Shown: in pieces, positions 47,715-58,650 of the stretch
How positions within the stretch are numbered: position 1 is the first letter of the stretch
Layout of the letters: each line of letters opens with the position of its first letter
NCBI GenBank assembly: GCA_022747635.1
Contig: JAKTNV010000173.1
Span: forward strand, 248,001-312,000
Length of the DNA: 64,000 nt
Direction of reading: 5' to 3'
Source: Hetaerina americana
Lineage: Eukaryota > Arthropoda > Insecta > Odonata > Calopterygidae
Notes under the pieces: generated by a model
The model's database searches: none
The model's input: the letters and a program-made list of their open reading frames with translations, nothing else
What the model was told of the DNA's origin: nothing
Program-made: the position numbers and the translations under genes

Positions 47715-48250
47715 CCGCCTTAAAGAAACGCGGTTACATTAAACGGGTACTAGGGAAATTTAATACGATAGTTAGATGTGTTATTTTGCTCTAGTTAGGC
47801 CACATTTAGAATACGCTGCAAGTATTTGGGATCCTTGGGAGAAGGATTTGATAAAAGAATTAGATAAAGTTCGGAGAAAATTCGCCAGATTGGTCAAAAA
47901 TTGCTGCGATAAGAAGGCGAGTGTGACAGTTCTTTCAGAGGAGTTGGGCTGGGAGCCTCTTAAGATGCGGAGAGAGCAAGCAAAGATTAGACTATTAGCA
48001 AGGTTCAGAACACAAGATTTAAAGATGACATAAAGGGAATCATTATGGCCCTACATTATTTGGGTAGGTTAGAGCACAAAGATAAGATAGGGTAGATAGA
48101 CTCCACTATGTACAGATAGATATAACTATTCGTTATTTCCTCGGATAATCAGGAATCATTGCAGTAAGAAATCGTGTTATAATAGAAATATTAAAGATAT
48201 TCAGTGAGGACAAGATTGCATGCTGTAAAGAAATCTAGTACATTCGTTCG
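47715..48250 (+). mobile_element. CR1/L2-like LINE C-terminal relic with 3' part
   Basis: The 85-codon frame 47776-48033 reads RPHLEYAASIWDPWEKDLIK, then ELDKVRRKFARLVKNCCDKK and ELGWEPLKMRREQAKIRLLA, the classical post-RT domain. The following 200 bp, around CATTATGGCCCTACATTATT and ATCAGGAATCATTGCAGTAA, are shared with 9280-9500 (minus) and 52800-52960, so they are the end of ORF2 plus 3' region. The upstream RT is missing. Confidence 0.8.
47776..48033 (+). pseudogene. LINE ORF2 C-terminal domain, open 85 codons
   Basis: The best-conserved C-terminal domain of the CR1/L2-like family here: LEYAASIWDP, then two amphipathic helices and a WEPLKMRREQAK motif. There is no plausible start: it is the inside of a larger polyprotein whose catalytic portion has been lost by 5' truncation. 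Confidence 0.75.
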
Positions 48251-49479
48251 TACATTTGGTACATTCGTAAACTCTCAATTAATGGCTTGAGAGTTTCATT
48301 TCTATGTTTATTTTTTTCCGTGTCTCTTTTACCATTTCTTCCTCATGTATGGAAAATCATGGTTAATAATTGTCACTGGTGTTTTACCTTTTCCTATAAT
48401 TGCGCCTACCGACTTCTTTCTATCTTCCAGAGCAGTCTGCGGCATGTATAGTTTTTTGCTAAATCGTCTAAATTTCCCTTATCTATTTCCATCATTCGTA
48501 ATCATTAATTCATTCCATCTTTCTTACATGTATCAACAAAAGATAAAATTACACCATTAGAAAGTAAAAATTATCTGAAACCTTAGAAAGTTGCCTTTAA
48601 TCTTATTTCTTATGCACTAAAGAAAATTTAATGCGAATTAGCTTTGTGGAATTATGGCTTGGTGAAAATAAATGAGTTTTTAATATTTTTAAAACACGTT
48701 TTCAGTTTCAACTACATTCAATCATGTAATTTCCAGGTATGTCTGCGTTTTTCTCACAGATAACTGCCTCGCAGAACTTTGTGTATTCTCCACATCCGTA
48801 TCTTCAAGAATTTTAAATGACTGCTTTCTTCCTCCGAAATTTTTTGTTTATTTTTTCTCGGCCGAGTGTTCTGAGGAGAATCACGAAGGAACAGACGTAT
48901 CGCAATATGCATTAGTAAAGGTGTTTCTTCGCCGATTTCAAACCATTTCGCGTCTTTCAGCTCAAATTCAATTGCATTTCCTCTCCAATCTTCTGATGCC
49001 AGTTGCCCTTTTGATGTACTTCTTACCCTGAAATTGCGTTTTTTCACAAATCCAACTGAAATTTCGGATAGGTTTTTAATACACTTGGGACTGAATTTCC
49101 ATCTTCGATTTTTGAAATCGGAAACTTTTAAATATCGAGCCTCGATTTCAGATTATCGGTGAAATGACGGATTTAAAGAAATATGGTGGAGTTCAGATAA
49201 AATTTTACAGTTTAGCATTTCAAAAGATGAAATCGTAAACAATAAGTTAAGAGCGTCGCTAAGAGAAATCCTGCGTGTATTTCTGTAGTTTTGAAAAAAT
49301 AATCGAAAAATTATCATAGTAAAAATGGTACACAGTGATAGAAAAAAAATAAAAATAAATAAAAACAATGTATTTATTTCTTTTCCATACGCGCGGTCTT
49401 ATTTTTAAAATGCTTGAAGACATCCTGAACGACTGTAGTGTGCGACAGCATACGCATTCGTAGCTATCTATCAGGGAAG
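48251..49479. other. No recognised gene; 97-codon minus frame
   Basis: The minus frame at 48754-49047 (MKKRNFRVRSTSKGQLASED...) is hydrophilic, with a Lys/Arg-rich end. It matches no family I know and lacks supporting signals. Other frames are short. Confidence 0.35.
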
Positions 49480-50360
49480 TAGTTTTAGTACCGAATTGGC
49501 GAAAGAAGTCAGAAGAAGAATTGAATTGGGCAAAGAAACTTTTACAAGGAATAGGTCAAGGAAGAGAGAGACTTGGATCAGGATGTTAGGTTAGGAGCAG
49601 TGAAAACAATGATATATATAGTGATCTATTTAATGCTCGGAAACTTGGTCGTTGAAACAAGATGTTAGGCGTAGATTCGAGGTGTACATTTAGAAAACGT
49701 TCACAAGTAGGCAGGAATTGACAATATGGACGTGGAATAAGCATGTAAATAATATACTCATTAAAATTTTAAAATGGAATATCGTTTTTTATAGTGCGGA
49801 AACCTGATCATTGAAACATGATGATCGGCATAGATTGGAGGCTTTTCAAATGTGGCTGTGGAGAAAGATGGAAAAGGTGAAATCTGGATGGATATAAAGG
49901 AAAACAAACTCGAAAGTGCTTGGAATGGTGGGGGAGAAGAGATGATTGTTAGGAGAAATCCAATACTTAGGAAAGATGGATTTAGAGCATTTAGATTGGC
50001 GATGGGTTGTTGAAGACTGTGAAAGATGGGAGCACGTTAGACAAATGAGGAAGGGGTAAAAATAAAATAGGGAAGTTGGAAGGAATGAAAAGAGGGAGGT
50101 TGTTTTCGGAATAGAAGACTTTTATGTTTGATTTTGGATGCCAGGTACTAGTCATCGTGGGGGATGATATGGGAATGTTTGATGAAATCCGACGGAGGCA
50201 GGAAAGATGGATGCTGAGCATTTCGATCGACAATGGTGTGTTGAAGATTGAAGAATGGGAGATCCACTCCTACCCATTTGTCGTCAGGCTGACGAGAAAG
50301 GAGTAGGAGTAGAACAGTCATGTTGAACGAAATATATGGAGGAAGAAAGTATACTTAATT
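49480..50360 (+). mobile_element. RTE-like LINE, two or three C-terminal copies in array
   Basis: Around 49640-49690 GCTCGGAAACTTGGTCGTTG gives the ETWSL codons. The same motif recurs at 49793-49818 (GTGCGGAAACCTGATCATTG), followed by EAFQMWLWRKMEKVK and the GMVGEK..LLGEI block to about 50040. A third partial start (FDEIRRRQERWMLSISIDNG, 50165-50245) follows, ending near 50360. Repeated domains in the same orientation imply tandem insertion or local duplication. Confidence 0.6.
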
Positions 50361-50779
50361 GGGCAGGGGCTTATTATAGTTTTGGATATAAGGTGTAAAT
50401 GTATTTTTAGAAGGAACTAAATGTGTCAATGATGAGTATGTGTTCATCGAAAACCTTGAATAAACGGTAGACTAGCAATAAAAATAGCATCGCAGTGGTG
50501 CAGTGTTCAAGGGTACTAGAGAATATGGAAAAACTTTGTTTGGAGTATATTTATTTGTCATTGTAGAGATGTGGACATGAAGGAAATCAAAGAAAAAGCA
50601 GATTGAAACTTTTAGATTGTGGTTGTGTATACGGCCGCGTATTTTGGGGAGACAGACGCTTTTAGAGACAATATAGAATATAAAAAGAGAACTATGTAGG
50701 TCGTGTGTTGAGAAGAGACAGTTTATTTAAGGACTCTGTTGAAGGGACGGCTGAAGTAGAAAATAACAGATAATGAAGT
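50361..50779. other. No gene; possibly decayed LINE
   Basis: Position and strand suggest the upstream part of the next LINE fragment, but no domain is readable. Confidence 0.35.
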
Positions 50780-51016
50780 ATAAAGATCCTGAATAACAAT
50801 AATAGATTGGAGGCTTTTGAAATGTGGGTGTGGAAAAGGATGGAAAAGGTTGAATGGACCGAAAAGATAACTAATGAAGAAGTACTAGGTATGGTGGGCG
50901 AGGATAGGGGTTTGTTGGGAGAAATACTAAGGAGGCAGGAAATATGGATTCATAGTATCTTCGGTATAAAAGAGCGGCAGAGGAAATGCGGCAGTGGAGA
51001 CGAAAGGAGCGAATAG
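50780..51016 (+). mobile_element. RTE-like LINE C-terminal fragment
   Basis: The frame 50807-51016 reads MEAFEMWVWKRMEKVEWTEK, then TNEEVLGMVGEDRGLLGEIL and RRQEIWIHS, near-identical to 24922-25060. The first Met is a family Leu/Met position, not a start. Truncated after the RRQE helix. A small tandem TACTACGGGAC/TACTACGGAC repeat (51021-51061) follows. Confidence 0.75.
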
Positions 51017-51020
51017 CTGC

Positions 51021-51061
51021 CTTACTACGGGACACCTACTACGGACCTTACTACGGGACAG
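51021..51061. repeat. Short tandem repeat, CCTTACTACGGGACA type
   Basis: Three imperfect units of about 14 bp containing TACTACGG. Probably slippage at the end of the LINE fragment. Confidence 0.7.
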
Positions 51062-51179
51062 ATAACCTATTTCCACAATCTGAATGGTATATAGTTAAAT
51101 ATTATGCTTAGAAACCACGATTACAAATTAATTTTAAAGGATACATGCCTTTTTTATTATTTGTATTAACAAATAATAT

Positions 51180-51570
51180 TCCCTCTCCGCGGGGGGAAAT
51201 TCCTGCTACCTGCAACGTTGGGTCGCATTCCCTGCCTTTTACAGACTCTTCGGGGGGTAGAGTGTTTTGTGGTTCATGCTCATGTGGTAGTGGTGTTTCA
51301 CATTCTTGCTTGTTGTGTCCTGGCTTGCGTGTTGTTGGATGGCTTTCGTGCTGCATCCTGGGGTGCAGTTTTTTGTTGTTTTGCGGTATATGTGTTTGCA
51401 TGAGTGTTGGATGAAGGGATTTTTGCATGAGTGTGTGCGCTGCTGTGGGTGTAATTTTCCACGTTGTTGTTTTGAATGAGGTAATTTTCCTTTTTACGGT
51501 TGGTGACCTATCACCCCCCGCCACACACCCTTGCGGCGGCTGGCGGGGTGTTAAGTAGATGTAGATAATA
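51180..51570 (+). mobile_element. CR1/L2-like LINE 3' UTR, subfamily A, longest copy
   Basis: About 390 bp in sense orientation: CCCTGCCTTTTACAGACTCT, a GT-rich middle (the complement of the CA-rich segment at 12160-12440) and ATCACCCCCCGCCACACACC. The CCTTGCGGCGGCTGGCGGGG block and a TTAAGTAGATGTAGATAA tail end it. The 5' side includes CCGCGGGGGGAAATTCCTGC, absent from the two minus-strand copies, so this copy extends further into the UTR. Several frames of 60-160 codons crossing it are non-coding. Confidence 0.75.
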
Positions 51571-52534
51571 TTCGCCGTATTTAATTCATTGCTCAACGGT
51601 TTTCCTAAAACAATCTAAAAAATGAAATTTTACTGATCCATTAACATTTACGAAGCATATACTATGGATAATATTATTTTTAATTGTTAAATATTTTGAA
51701 ACATATTAAATGAAAAAAATCCTTAGTCACCGTACTTAGTTACGCAAAATTCGTAAGTAAAACTAATTGATTTTACCATGAAATTTCGCTAAACATATTA
51801 AAGTTAAACTAAAAATGTCCTCGCGTTTGATATTTCGAATCGATTAAAGGCCCCTGAAACTAATTTATTTTTTTCTCTTTAAAACTTGGAAATGATCGCG
51901 CATAATTTACTTTTATAACGGTTCATAACGGCCGACCAAACTGTTTCACTGAACTTCTAGTTTTTACGATTCCATTCTTTTATACTCCAACCATAAAATA
52001 TTTACTGAAAGCTCGATCAATTTGAGATGAATCTGGATTCTCCTCGGAATTAAAACATGGCGAATTGCTCTAGCACTTTATACGCTCTCATTACTGCTCT
52101 AAATTTGACTCAACTTCTTTAATATTTCGCAATGAATGCACTTGAGATATAAAAATTCACCCTGCTTTGTTCTTTATTTGAACTTTCAATCGCTTATTGT
52201 AAGTTATATGTATTATAAAATTGCTAGGCGCTGACGTGCCCCACAGAATTAAAACTATCACGATCAACGCGAATTTTATTGATACCATGAAATTCTCGCG
52301 TTTGCCTAGACACCAGTGAGTGATTCCGCTGAACTTAACTTTTGCATTTTGTCTCACAGTTATTTTAGTTAAAATTGACACTTGAAAATCAAGTATCATC
52401 TATTGACGAATAGAATTCATGCGCTGATCATACACCAAGAAAATCAAAGTCTTTCTTTATAATTTCAAAACAATGTGGTTTTTGGATGGGTTATTCCATG
52501 ATGTCGAGTGTATTTTATATTCCTAGTGTTCCTA
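51571..52534. other. No recognisable gene
   Basis: AT-rich; short frames only. Confidence 0.4.
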
Positions 52535-52620
52535 CTACATGGTACCCTGCAAGCCACCACTAGCGTGTAAGAGGTAAAACAAATACGAGGCATGGAGCAT
52601 CAGAAATTTTCAAATCAAGT
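52535..52620 (-). mobile_element. Worn LINE 3'-end block, minus orientation
   Basis: CATGGTACCCTGCAAGCCAC followed by CACTAGCGTGTAAGAGGT is a diverged GC block of the CR1-like 3' end. Confidence 0.55.
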
Positions 52621-52779
52621 GATAAATGCAATTGAAAACCTTTCTCAGAAACACTGAGCATTTCTACTTGAATCTTTTGGACACATTTATTTCACAGAGT
52701 ATGGGAGCACGGGAAACCTGGAAAAGCATAAAATGTTCATTTTACCGGGGGTGTATCAGAATTCGGGTCCGTTGGACCA

Positions 52780-53175
52780 CAAATATAATATAAGGAAGAT
52801 AACCTCATACAACAAATACATACAAATATTCGCCCTTTCCTCGCACAATCAGGAATCACAGTAAGGAATTAATGTCGTAGTATCATTTAAAAAGACCTTA
52901 GCATTACAAGCAAAGACAAGATTAAATGCTGCGGAGATACTGGTATATTCGTAGGCACATGTGTTTTTAAGTTACTAGTAAATGAATTTGCAAGTGTGTA
53001 AGTTGAAATGGCTGCTGTATGAAAATATATTTGCATGAGTTATAGCCTGTATTGGTGTATATTGGCATGGTTTTGTTTGTTTGGTATGTGGTTGCATTCT
53101 GTTTTACGGGTGATTCCCTGATACCCCCCACCACACGCTCTTGAGGCGACTTGCGGGGTATTATGTAGATGTAGA
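52780..53175 (+). mobile_element. CR1/L2-like LINE 3' end with UTR and tail
   Basis: Begins in the end of ORF2 (TCGCACAATCAGGAATCACA and AGACAAGATTAAATGCTGCG, matching 48150-48220). It runs unbroken into a GT-rich UTR, then CCCTGATACCCCCCACCACA, the TTGAGGCGACTTGCGGGGTA block and a TTATGTAGATGTAGATT tail at 53160-53177. It documents that coding end, UTR, GC block and tail belong to one element. Confidence 0.75.
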
Positions 53176-53799
53176 TTCATTGTCAATTTCAAATATGACT
53201 CCTTGCTCGAAGGATCCTCATCAGTGTCAACAAGTAAACGGATACATCTAAAAGGAATTTTAGAATATGTGGCGTTTTCATTACAGTTTCTACTAGGTCT
53301 TAAAGAGCGGACCTTAATCTGTAATCCTGTGTTTACATGGTCACCAAATACTGCAGAGACTGTGGTATATTGGAACTGGAAGGTATATTTAATGGTCACG
53401 CTGTGAAGTGGTATGTTCTTGCTGCAACCTATGGAATTTCAGCTTTGTAATATGTAATTTTAGTTCTATAGCAAACAAATTTATTTAAAAAAAGCTATTA
53501 AAGCGTTCTTATCCCCCTTATTCGGGTTGTCATTGTTTATTATTTTAATTTTTAAAAGCCATGTTGGATCCACAACAATGAAAACCTTTTGTTATCATCT
53601 AAAAATCTGAGTTCGGTGCTTTGAGAATATCTGCAATTTTTTAACTTGCTGAGAACTTAGTCAAGTCCGCGTAGAAAATATTTGAAAAATCCTTGAAATA
53701 CGCCCAGGCTATGGCATACAAACGATTTAATTTTTGAATGAAAAATCATAAGGAAGCTTATAATTTTGGTTTTCTTAAATCTGGAATGTTGGAATGAAA
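53176..53799. other. No recognisable gene
   Basis: AT-rich with a 67-codon plus frame (53203-53406) that is not recognised. Confidence 0.4.
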
Positions 53800-54540
53800 A
53801 TGAGTATAGAATGGGTATAAATGTTGGGAAGACGAAATTATTGAGAACAAACGATAGAGACGATAACATGAATGGCATGAAGAGTTGAGGAAAAATAAGA
53901 CATACTAAAAAGTACGGATACGTAGAGAGTATGTTGGCGGAAAATAAAAAAAGCTGCGGCTGAGGTCAAAGCAAGAATATCCATGGCAATTGTATCCTTC
54001 AACAATAAGAAAAGCAGCAATGTAGCAGTTATACAGCAACCTCAAATTAGATCTGTGGAGAAGATTTGCCAAATTCTGTGCGTGGAGTATGTTGGTGCAG
54101 AGGTATTATGCATGAACCTTGGAGAACAGAGAGAGGGATTGAATCGAGGCTTTTAGATATGGATATTGAGGAGGTTTTAGAAGAATAAGAAAGAATAAGA
54201 TGTGTGGGAAGAATAGGAATGAGGTGGTATGAAATAAGGTTAACCTATTCCAAAGAAACTGCGGGAGATGCCGCTTCTGTAACTTTTAACGGAGTCATCC
54301 GCTAATTTGCATTTCAATGCAACAATTTCAGAGTGTAAAAATCAATCGCCTTATCCCGGGCAAGGCGAATGATTTTTACACTCTGAAATTGTTGCATTGA
54401 AGGTTAACCTAGTAAGAACACGTATGGAGGTCATCTATTAGAGAGAGGAGAGGTGGATTATGAAATACAATCAAAAGGAAAAACATATAAGCAATAGCTA
54501 TAGTAGTCCGCCGTTCGAGGTAGGTTTTAGATGGATATAA
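53800..54540 (+). mobile_element. Another LINE relic, post-palm region
   Basis: Plus-strand codons include MGINVGKTKLLRT (post-palm KTK motif), AEVKARISMAIVSFNNKKS and, after breaks, GLNRGF.IWILRRF. These correspond to the GLKxNxxKTKxM, RIAMAKQAFNxKKxL and ExFEMWxWRRM segments of a related but distinct LINE from the main RTE-like family. It is split at 54248-54399 by a SINE-like hairpin insert. Confidence 0.55.
54236..54411 (+). mobile_element. Hairpin SINE-like insert with 12-bp target duplication
   Basis: The insert 54248-54399 is flanked by perfect direct repeats AAGGTTAACCTA (54236-54247 and 54400-54411). Its 3' half is a hairpin: 40-base arms 54313-54352 and 54362-54401 (39 of 40 pair) with the 9-base loop ATCCCGGGC. 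The 5' half (CGGGAGATGCCGCTTCTGTA and AACTTTTAACGGAGTCATCC) is shared with the insert at 20581-20712. It has no coding capacity. It could be mobilised by LINE machinery; the origin of the family is unknown. Confidence 0.8.
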
Positions 54541-54604
54541 GATGAATTCTCCTGCAGGAGTACGTTTCTTAGTCTCACGTTACAAGACTGAATCTAGTGC
54601 CCTA

Positions 54605-54715
54605 AGCTGCTATCAACCCTTCTTTATTTACGCATACTTTCTACCTCCCTTCATTCCATCCGAAATGACTATCCTCTTTCTCTCATTAATTCGCTTGGCC
54701 GAGAAAATATTAATA
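54605..54715 (-). mobile_element. RTE-like LINE, terminal 3' fragment
   Basis: On the minus strand RINERKRIVISDGMKGGRKYA matches the last residues plus GGRKHAE segment at 30830-30900. Very short. Confidence 0.5.
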
Positions 54716-56349
54716 AGCAATTCAACAAATTAATTATGATCAAATTGAGCAACGTATCGTCATCAGGTTCTTTGTCGTAACTACGGTAAATCGGCTGCAT
54801 CGACTTTACCGACTCTTTGTGAATCTACAAGTCAACGACATAGTTTCTTAGAATGGTCGATTAAGTTTTTCTAATTGGCTTAAAGTATTAGCGTTATTAA
54901 AATTGATACATTCGAGCATTTACAAGATATAATTGTCACATGAATCGAAATATCCGTATTTAGGTAGAAGTTGGCGCCGTTCTTGCGGATATTTCGATCC
55001 ATGTGATATCCGACAGTTATTCGCCGAGACTACAATTTACCCCTATATCTCTGTATCCTCATGAGACATGTTTTCAGCGGCCATTTAGTGAGATTTTCCG
55101 AGGATGATGGAGGGAATCTTCGTGATGTTTCCTTGTGTCTCATTAGTACGGACGCGGGCGAGTAAAGGTTTGTAGTCTGGTAATGGACCGCCTGGTGTAG
55201 TAGAGTACGCCTCCTTATGGAGAGCCAATCCATCACTTCTGAATCCAAATGGTTGCGTCTTTAATTTGAGAACTGTACACTGACATCTGTCTGTCACCCA
55301 ATTCGTAACCCCCCTCCCATCTCACAAACGTGAGAGAATTTAGCGGGAATATTATTCCCACCTCTTCCCTCGGGAGGCAGAGAAATGGGAAAATTTCCCC
55401 TAAATTTTTTTTTTACCTGGAGGGAGGAGTGTATCAATACGTGTGTGGGTGTTTTTTTTTCAAATTGTCCTCCTTGCGTGAGGAGAGATCTCTGGAAAGC
55501 TTTTTTGTGTCCCGGTATGAGTGTTGGGGAGGGGGGGGGACCAGAGGGGGTGGGGTTAAGTGCGCGAAACCGTTTTTATGAACTCCCTCCACCATGATAT
55601 CCCCTTTGCCATTCTCGAGGAAAAACATTAGCGGAATATCAGACCATTCGCCGGAGTTGTATTTGCAAGTAGGAATTAAAAAAGGTTGGTCTGGATCCTC
55701 CTCTTTGCTTTCTCCAGTGGCAGGACGAAAAGAGCTACACTGTTACCATCCTTGTATCTAAGCGTTCATTCATTTCGCCTTTCGATTGAAATTGATGGAA
55801 GGGAAGGGAGATCCACACCAGAGGTAAAGGCTGCCTTCATACCATAGCGCACACCGCATTTACGAGTCTGCCTCTTTTGGGCAAAAGTCGTTTTCTCTAC
55901 TGAATATGAAACAGACTGGAGAGTCACCCGACTTATCGGAATCCCGTACACGTATCAAACTGTACAGGGGCGCATAGCGAATAGAGAATCGAAATTCCGG
56001 CAGAAAAGTAAGACAGGAAGTATTTCACTATAACCTGTTCGGTATAAATTCAGGGTAAATGGTAAGAAAGGCTTTGGGAGTGCTGGGAGCCGAGCTAAAA
56101 GTAAGTGTTGATCTTTTGAAATAAGTTAGATTTACGGCTGATCAAGCGTTAGTAACCCATTCAGACAAAGGGTTTCAATCATTGCTTAGCGTATTGTAGA
56201 CTCAGTGCTATAGGTTTAGGATGAGAATCAGTCATAAGAAAACGTAGGTAGTAAGATGCTCAATAAATTGCAAGAATGAGATAAACAATAATTGATTAAA
56301 CATTTCGCGTGGAGAAGACTTTTTTGGGATATGGTGGACAGAGTGATGG
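54716..56349. other. No recognised gene; short inverted repeat at 54936
   Basis: A 21-bp inverted pair TCACATGAATCGAAATATCC / GGATATTTCGATCCATGTGA (54936-54956 and 54986-55006, one mismatch) is present. A GC-rich patch at 55300-55620 includes poly-G and poly-T runs. Frames of 60-83 codons are unrecognised. Confidence 0.45.
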
Positions 56350-56830
56350 GATTATTATCAGAATAATTCCTTTAGACAAAGAGGCTAGTTGGCAGTGAGG
56401 CGGGGGTTGGTGAAGGGGACCTTTTGTGAAGATGTTAAGAAAAGGCCAGTGAAAACTTTAATATTTATCGTATTTTTATATGGCTCAGAAAAATGCTCGC
56501 CAGGGCTAGAGAAAAAGCGTGGGTTGGAGGCTTTTGATATGCGAGTGAATAGAAGAATAGGAAAAATATGAAGAACGGAGAGGAAAATAAACTCTGACGT
56601 TTTAGACGCGGTATGAGAAGATGTACGGCTTTTGTAAGGAGCTCGAAGAAGGCAGAACAATTGTATGCCGGAGATAGTGAGAGACAATGGGATTCTGAAG
56701 ACGGTGTTATAGAGGATAATGCTGGGAGAGCGAGGTAGAGGAAGGAAATGTATTATTATTTTGTTTGAAGTGGAATGAGGTAGAAAGTATGATTGGCTAT
56801 AGAATGAGTAATTATAATATTTAGAATAGT
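56350..56830 (+). mobile_element. RTE-like LINE C-terminal fragment
   Basis: The 60-codon frame 56389-56571 reads VRRGLVKGTFCEDVKKRPVK, then TLIFIVFLYGSEKCS and EKKRGLEAFDMRVNRRIGKI. These match the LMTGTLSKDVKKRLVK, YGAETWS and EAFEMWVWRRMEK positions of the reference copy. Downstream NGILKTVL and MLGERGRGR (about 56690-56745) complete the C-terminus in other frames. Confidence 0.7.
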
Positions 56831-56955
56831 GTCTAAGGATATTTTATACCATGTGCAGTCTTAGGGTCACCAATAATATTCCCTATGCCGATAGAATTCT
56901 ATTAATAGATATTGGTTGCGCGTCCTATGAAGTACAGCCTCCATAACTCTAATCT

Positions 56956-57037
56956 ATGAACAAGGAATCAGGGCCGATGCTCGAGAGCATCGACCCGAAA
57001 AGTCGAAGGATCCGGTGTTCAAGTCCCGGTCATGGAA
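56956..57037 (+). ncRNA. tRNA-like remnant (SINE head or pseudo-tRNA)
   Basis: A short hairpin CGATGCTC/GAGCATCG (56975-56992) resembles a collapsed D arm. TCGAC CCGAAAA GTCGA (56990-57006) is a perfect 5-bp stem with a 7-base loop, in anticodon-arm geometry. GGTGTTCAAGTCCCGG (57013-57028) resembles the B box and T arm. The D loop is nearly absent, position 33 is C instead of T, and the T stem has an extra base, so it is not a working tRNA. Confidence 0.4.
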
Positions 57038-57178
57038 ATATTTTTGCGCTCGTGGTCTGCTCGATTCCGCCTTCCCCACCTCTCCTGTGTTCGTTCTTTA
57101 TTTGTGTTTCCATCCCTTTTCCTTACATCTATTTCAATGAGAATGAAAAAAAATATATATAGTGTGTATATAAAGTGT

Positions 57179-57284
<106 letters not shown>

Positions 57285-57389
57285 GGTACAGCGATAATTC
57301 CCTTGTTTCTCCAAACAAAATATTAACCTGACAACTAACGTCAGAGCAAACCCCTCTCAAATGTCCAATATTTCCCTTCTATCTTAATT

Positions 57390-58650
57390 TAGTCTCACAT
57401 CCCTGTACTATTCCTACTCCTTCCTCGTTTGCCTAACATTTCCCTCTCTATTACAGTCTTCAACACCCCATTGCCAATCAGAATGATCCGCATATATATT
57501 TTCTGCCTCCTTTTGACTTCTTCCTACGGCCCTCTGTCCTTACGCGTCATAAATAGCACTACCTCTTATCTTTTGCTTTCTGTCCCTCGCACATTTTCCA
57601 TCCTTCTCTACACTTACATTTCCAAAGTCTCCTATCAATACCTATAATCCTGCTTCAATGACCATATTTTTGCGCCGCAGAAAACCACGCTCCATATGAC
57701 AGTTTTGACTTGCCTTTTCTTAACATCCTTACTCAACGTCCATAACATCATCTTTCTTTCATTTTGGTCCAAAACACTTCCGTGATACCTTATCTGTCCC
57801 ACCAGCTATAGTTTTTCCCTCCTATTTTAACATTTAACTTAGCTTCTTCTACCTAGAAAACCACCTAACCTTTGTTTTTTTACATTTATTATTATCTCAT
57901 CCTTTCTATCGTGCTGACTTTTCAATGCACTCAGCAATGCTTGCAACCCATTGGTTTAATGACTAGCTAAAGCTTTATCACTAGCAAAACTAACTGGTTT
58001 TATGAATTCCCCATCGATGTTCATTCACATCTCCAAGTTTTTGCCATGCCTCGGCTACCATTTCTTCCTCCTATACGTTGAAAAGTACTGGTGTTAATGG
58101 CCACCCTGGCCTTGCACCTTTTCCTTACGCTGCCCACCCGTAATCTCCATTCGCACCTGAGTACAATTGCGAATTTGTCTCCGCGAATTAGGCATCACGT
58201 GTGCCTGTCCCTTTCCTGAACCAAAATTGATCATCCCATACACAATCATTTTCCCTATTATCTATTCTCATGATGAATATTCTAAGGACGATTTTAGCTT
58301 TTTGTGAAATCAAACTCATTGCTCCGTAATCCCCTCATTTTTCTGCATTTCTGTTTTTCAGAATAGGAACTAACAATGATCTGACGCTAAATTCCTCACT
58401 TACAAAAGTCCATAAAAATTCTTCCTCGTGCGTTCATTTAAAGTTTGAGTCATTGTGCAGAAATTTTATCTACCTCCACGGCCTCATTTCATTTTAACTC
58501 TCAATCTGCCTCGCAGTCATGTATGCTTTGAGCTAAGCTCCCCTTTTCTCCGCCATGTTCTTTTCCTATGTCTAAGCTCGTTGGCTTAATATCTTAACCA
58601 TATAGTTCCTTAAAATATTCCTTCCACCTTAAGCGTAAGTTAGCCAAATA
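57390..58650 (-). mobile_element. RTE-like LINE, RT to C-terminus, 1.25 kb relic
   Basis: Longest copy of the family. From high to low coordinates on the minus strand: RT fingers DYGAMSLISQKAKIVLRIFI and DDQFWFRKGTGT (about 58185-58330); GARPGWPLTPVLFNVYEEEM (58085-58145), the counterpart of QGCVLSPLLFNVYVEAM; VSFASDKALA with FASD at 57969-57992 for the catalytic FADD; the post-palm YGAWFS segment near 57690; and the C-terminal GVLKTVIEREMLGKRG-like end near 57430-57480. One catalytic Asp is replaced by Ser and stops are frequent, so it is inactive. Confidence 0.75.

Noticed and set aside
48754..49047. 97-codon Lys-rich minus ORF as a gene
   Set aside because: No family recognised and no flanking signals; could be chance.
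56956..57037. Functional tRNA-Phe gene because of the GAA loop
   Set aside because: Two-base D loop, C at position 33, extra base in the T stem and no matching acceptor stem.
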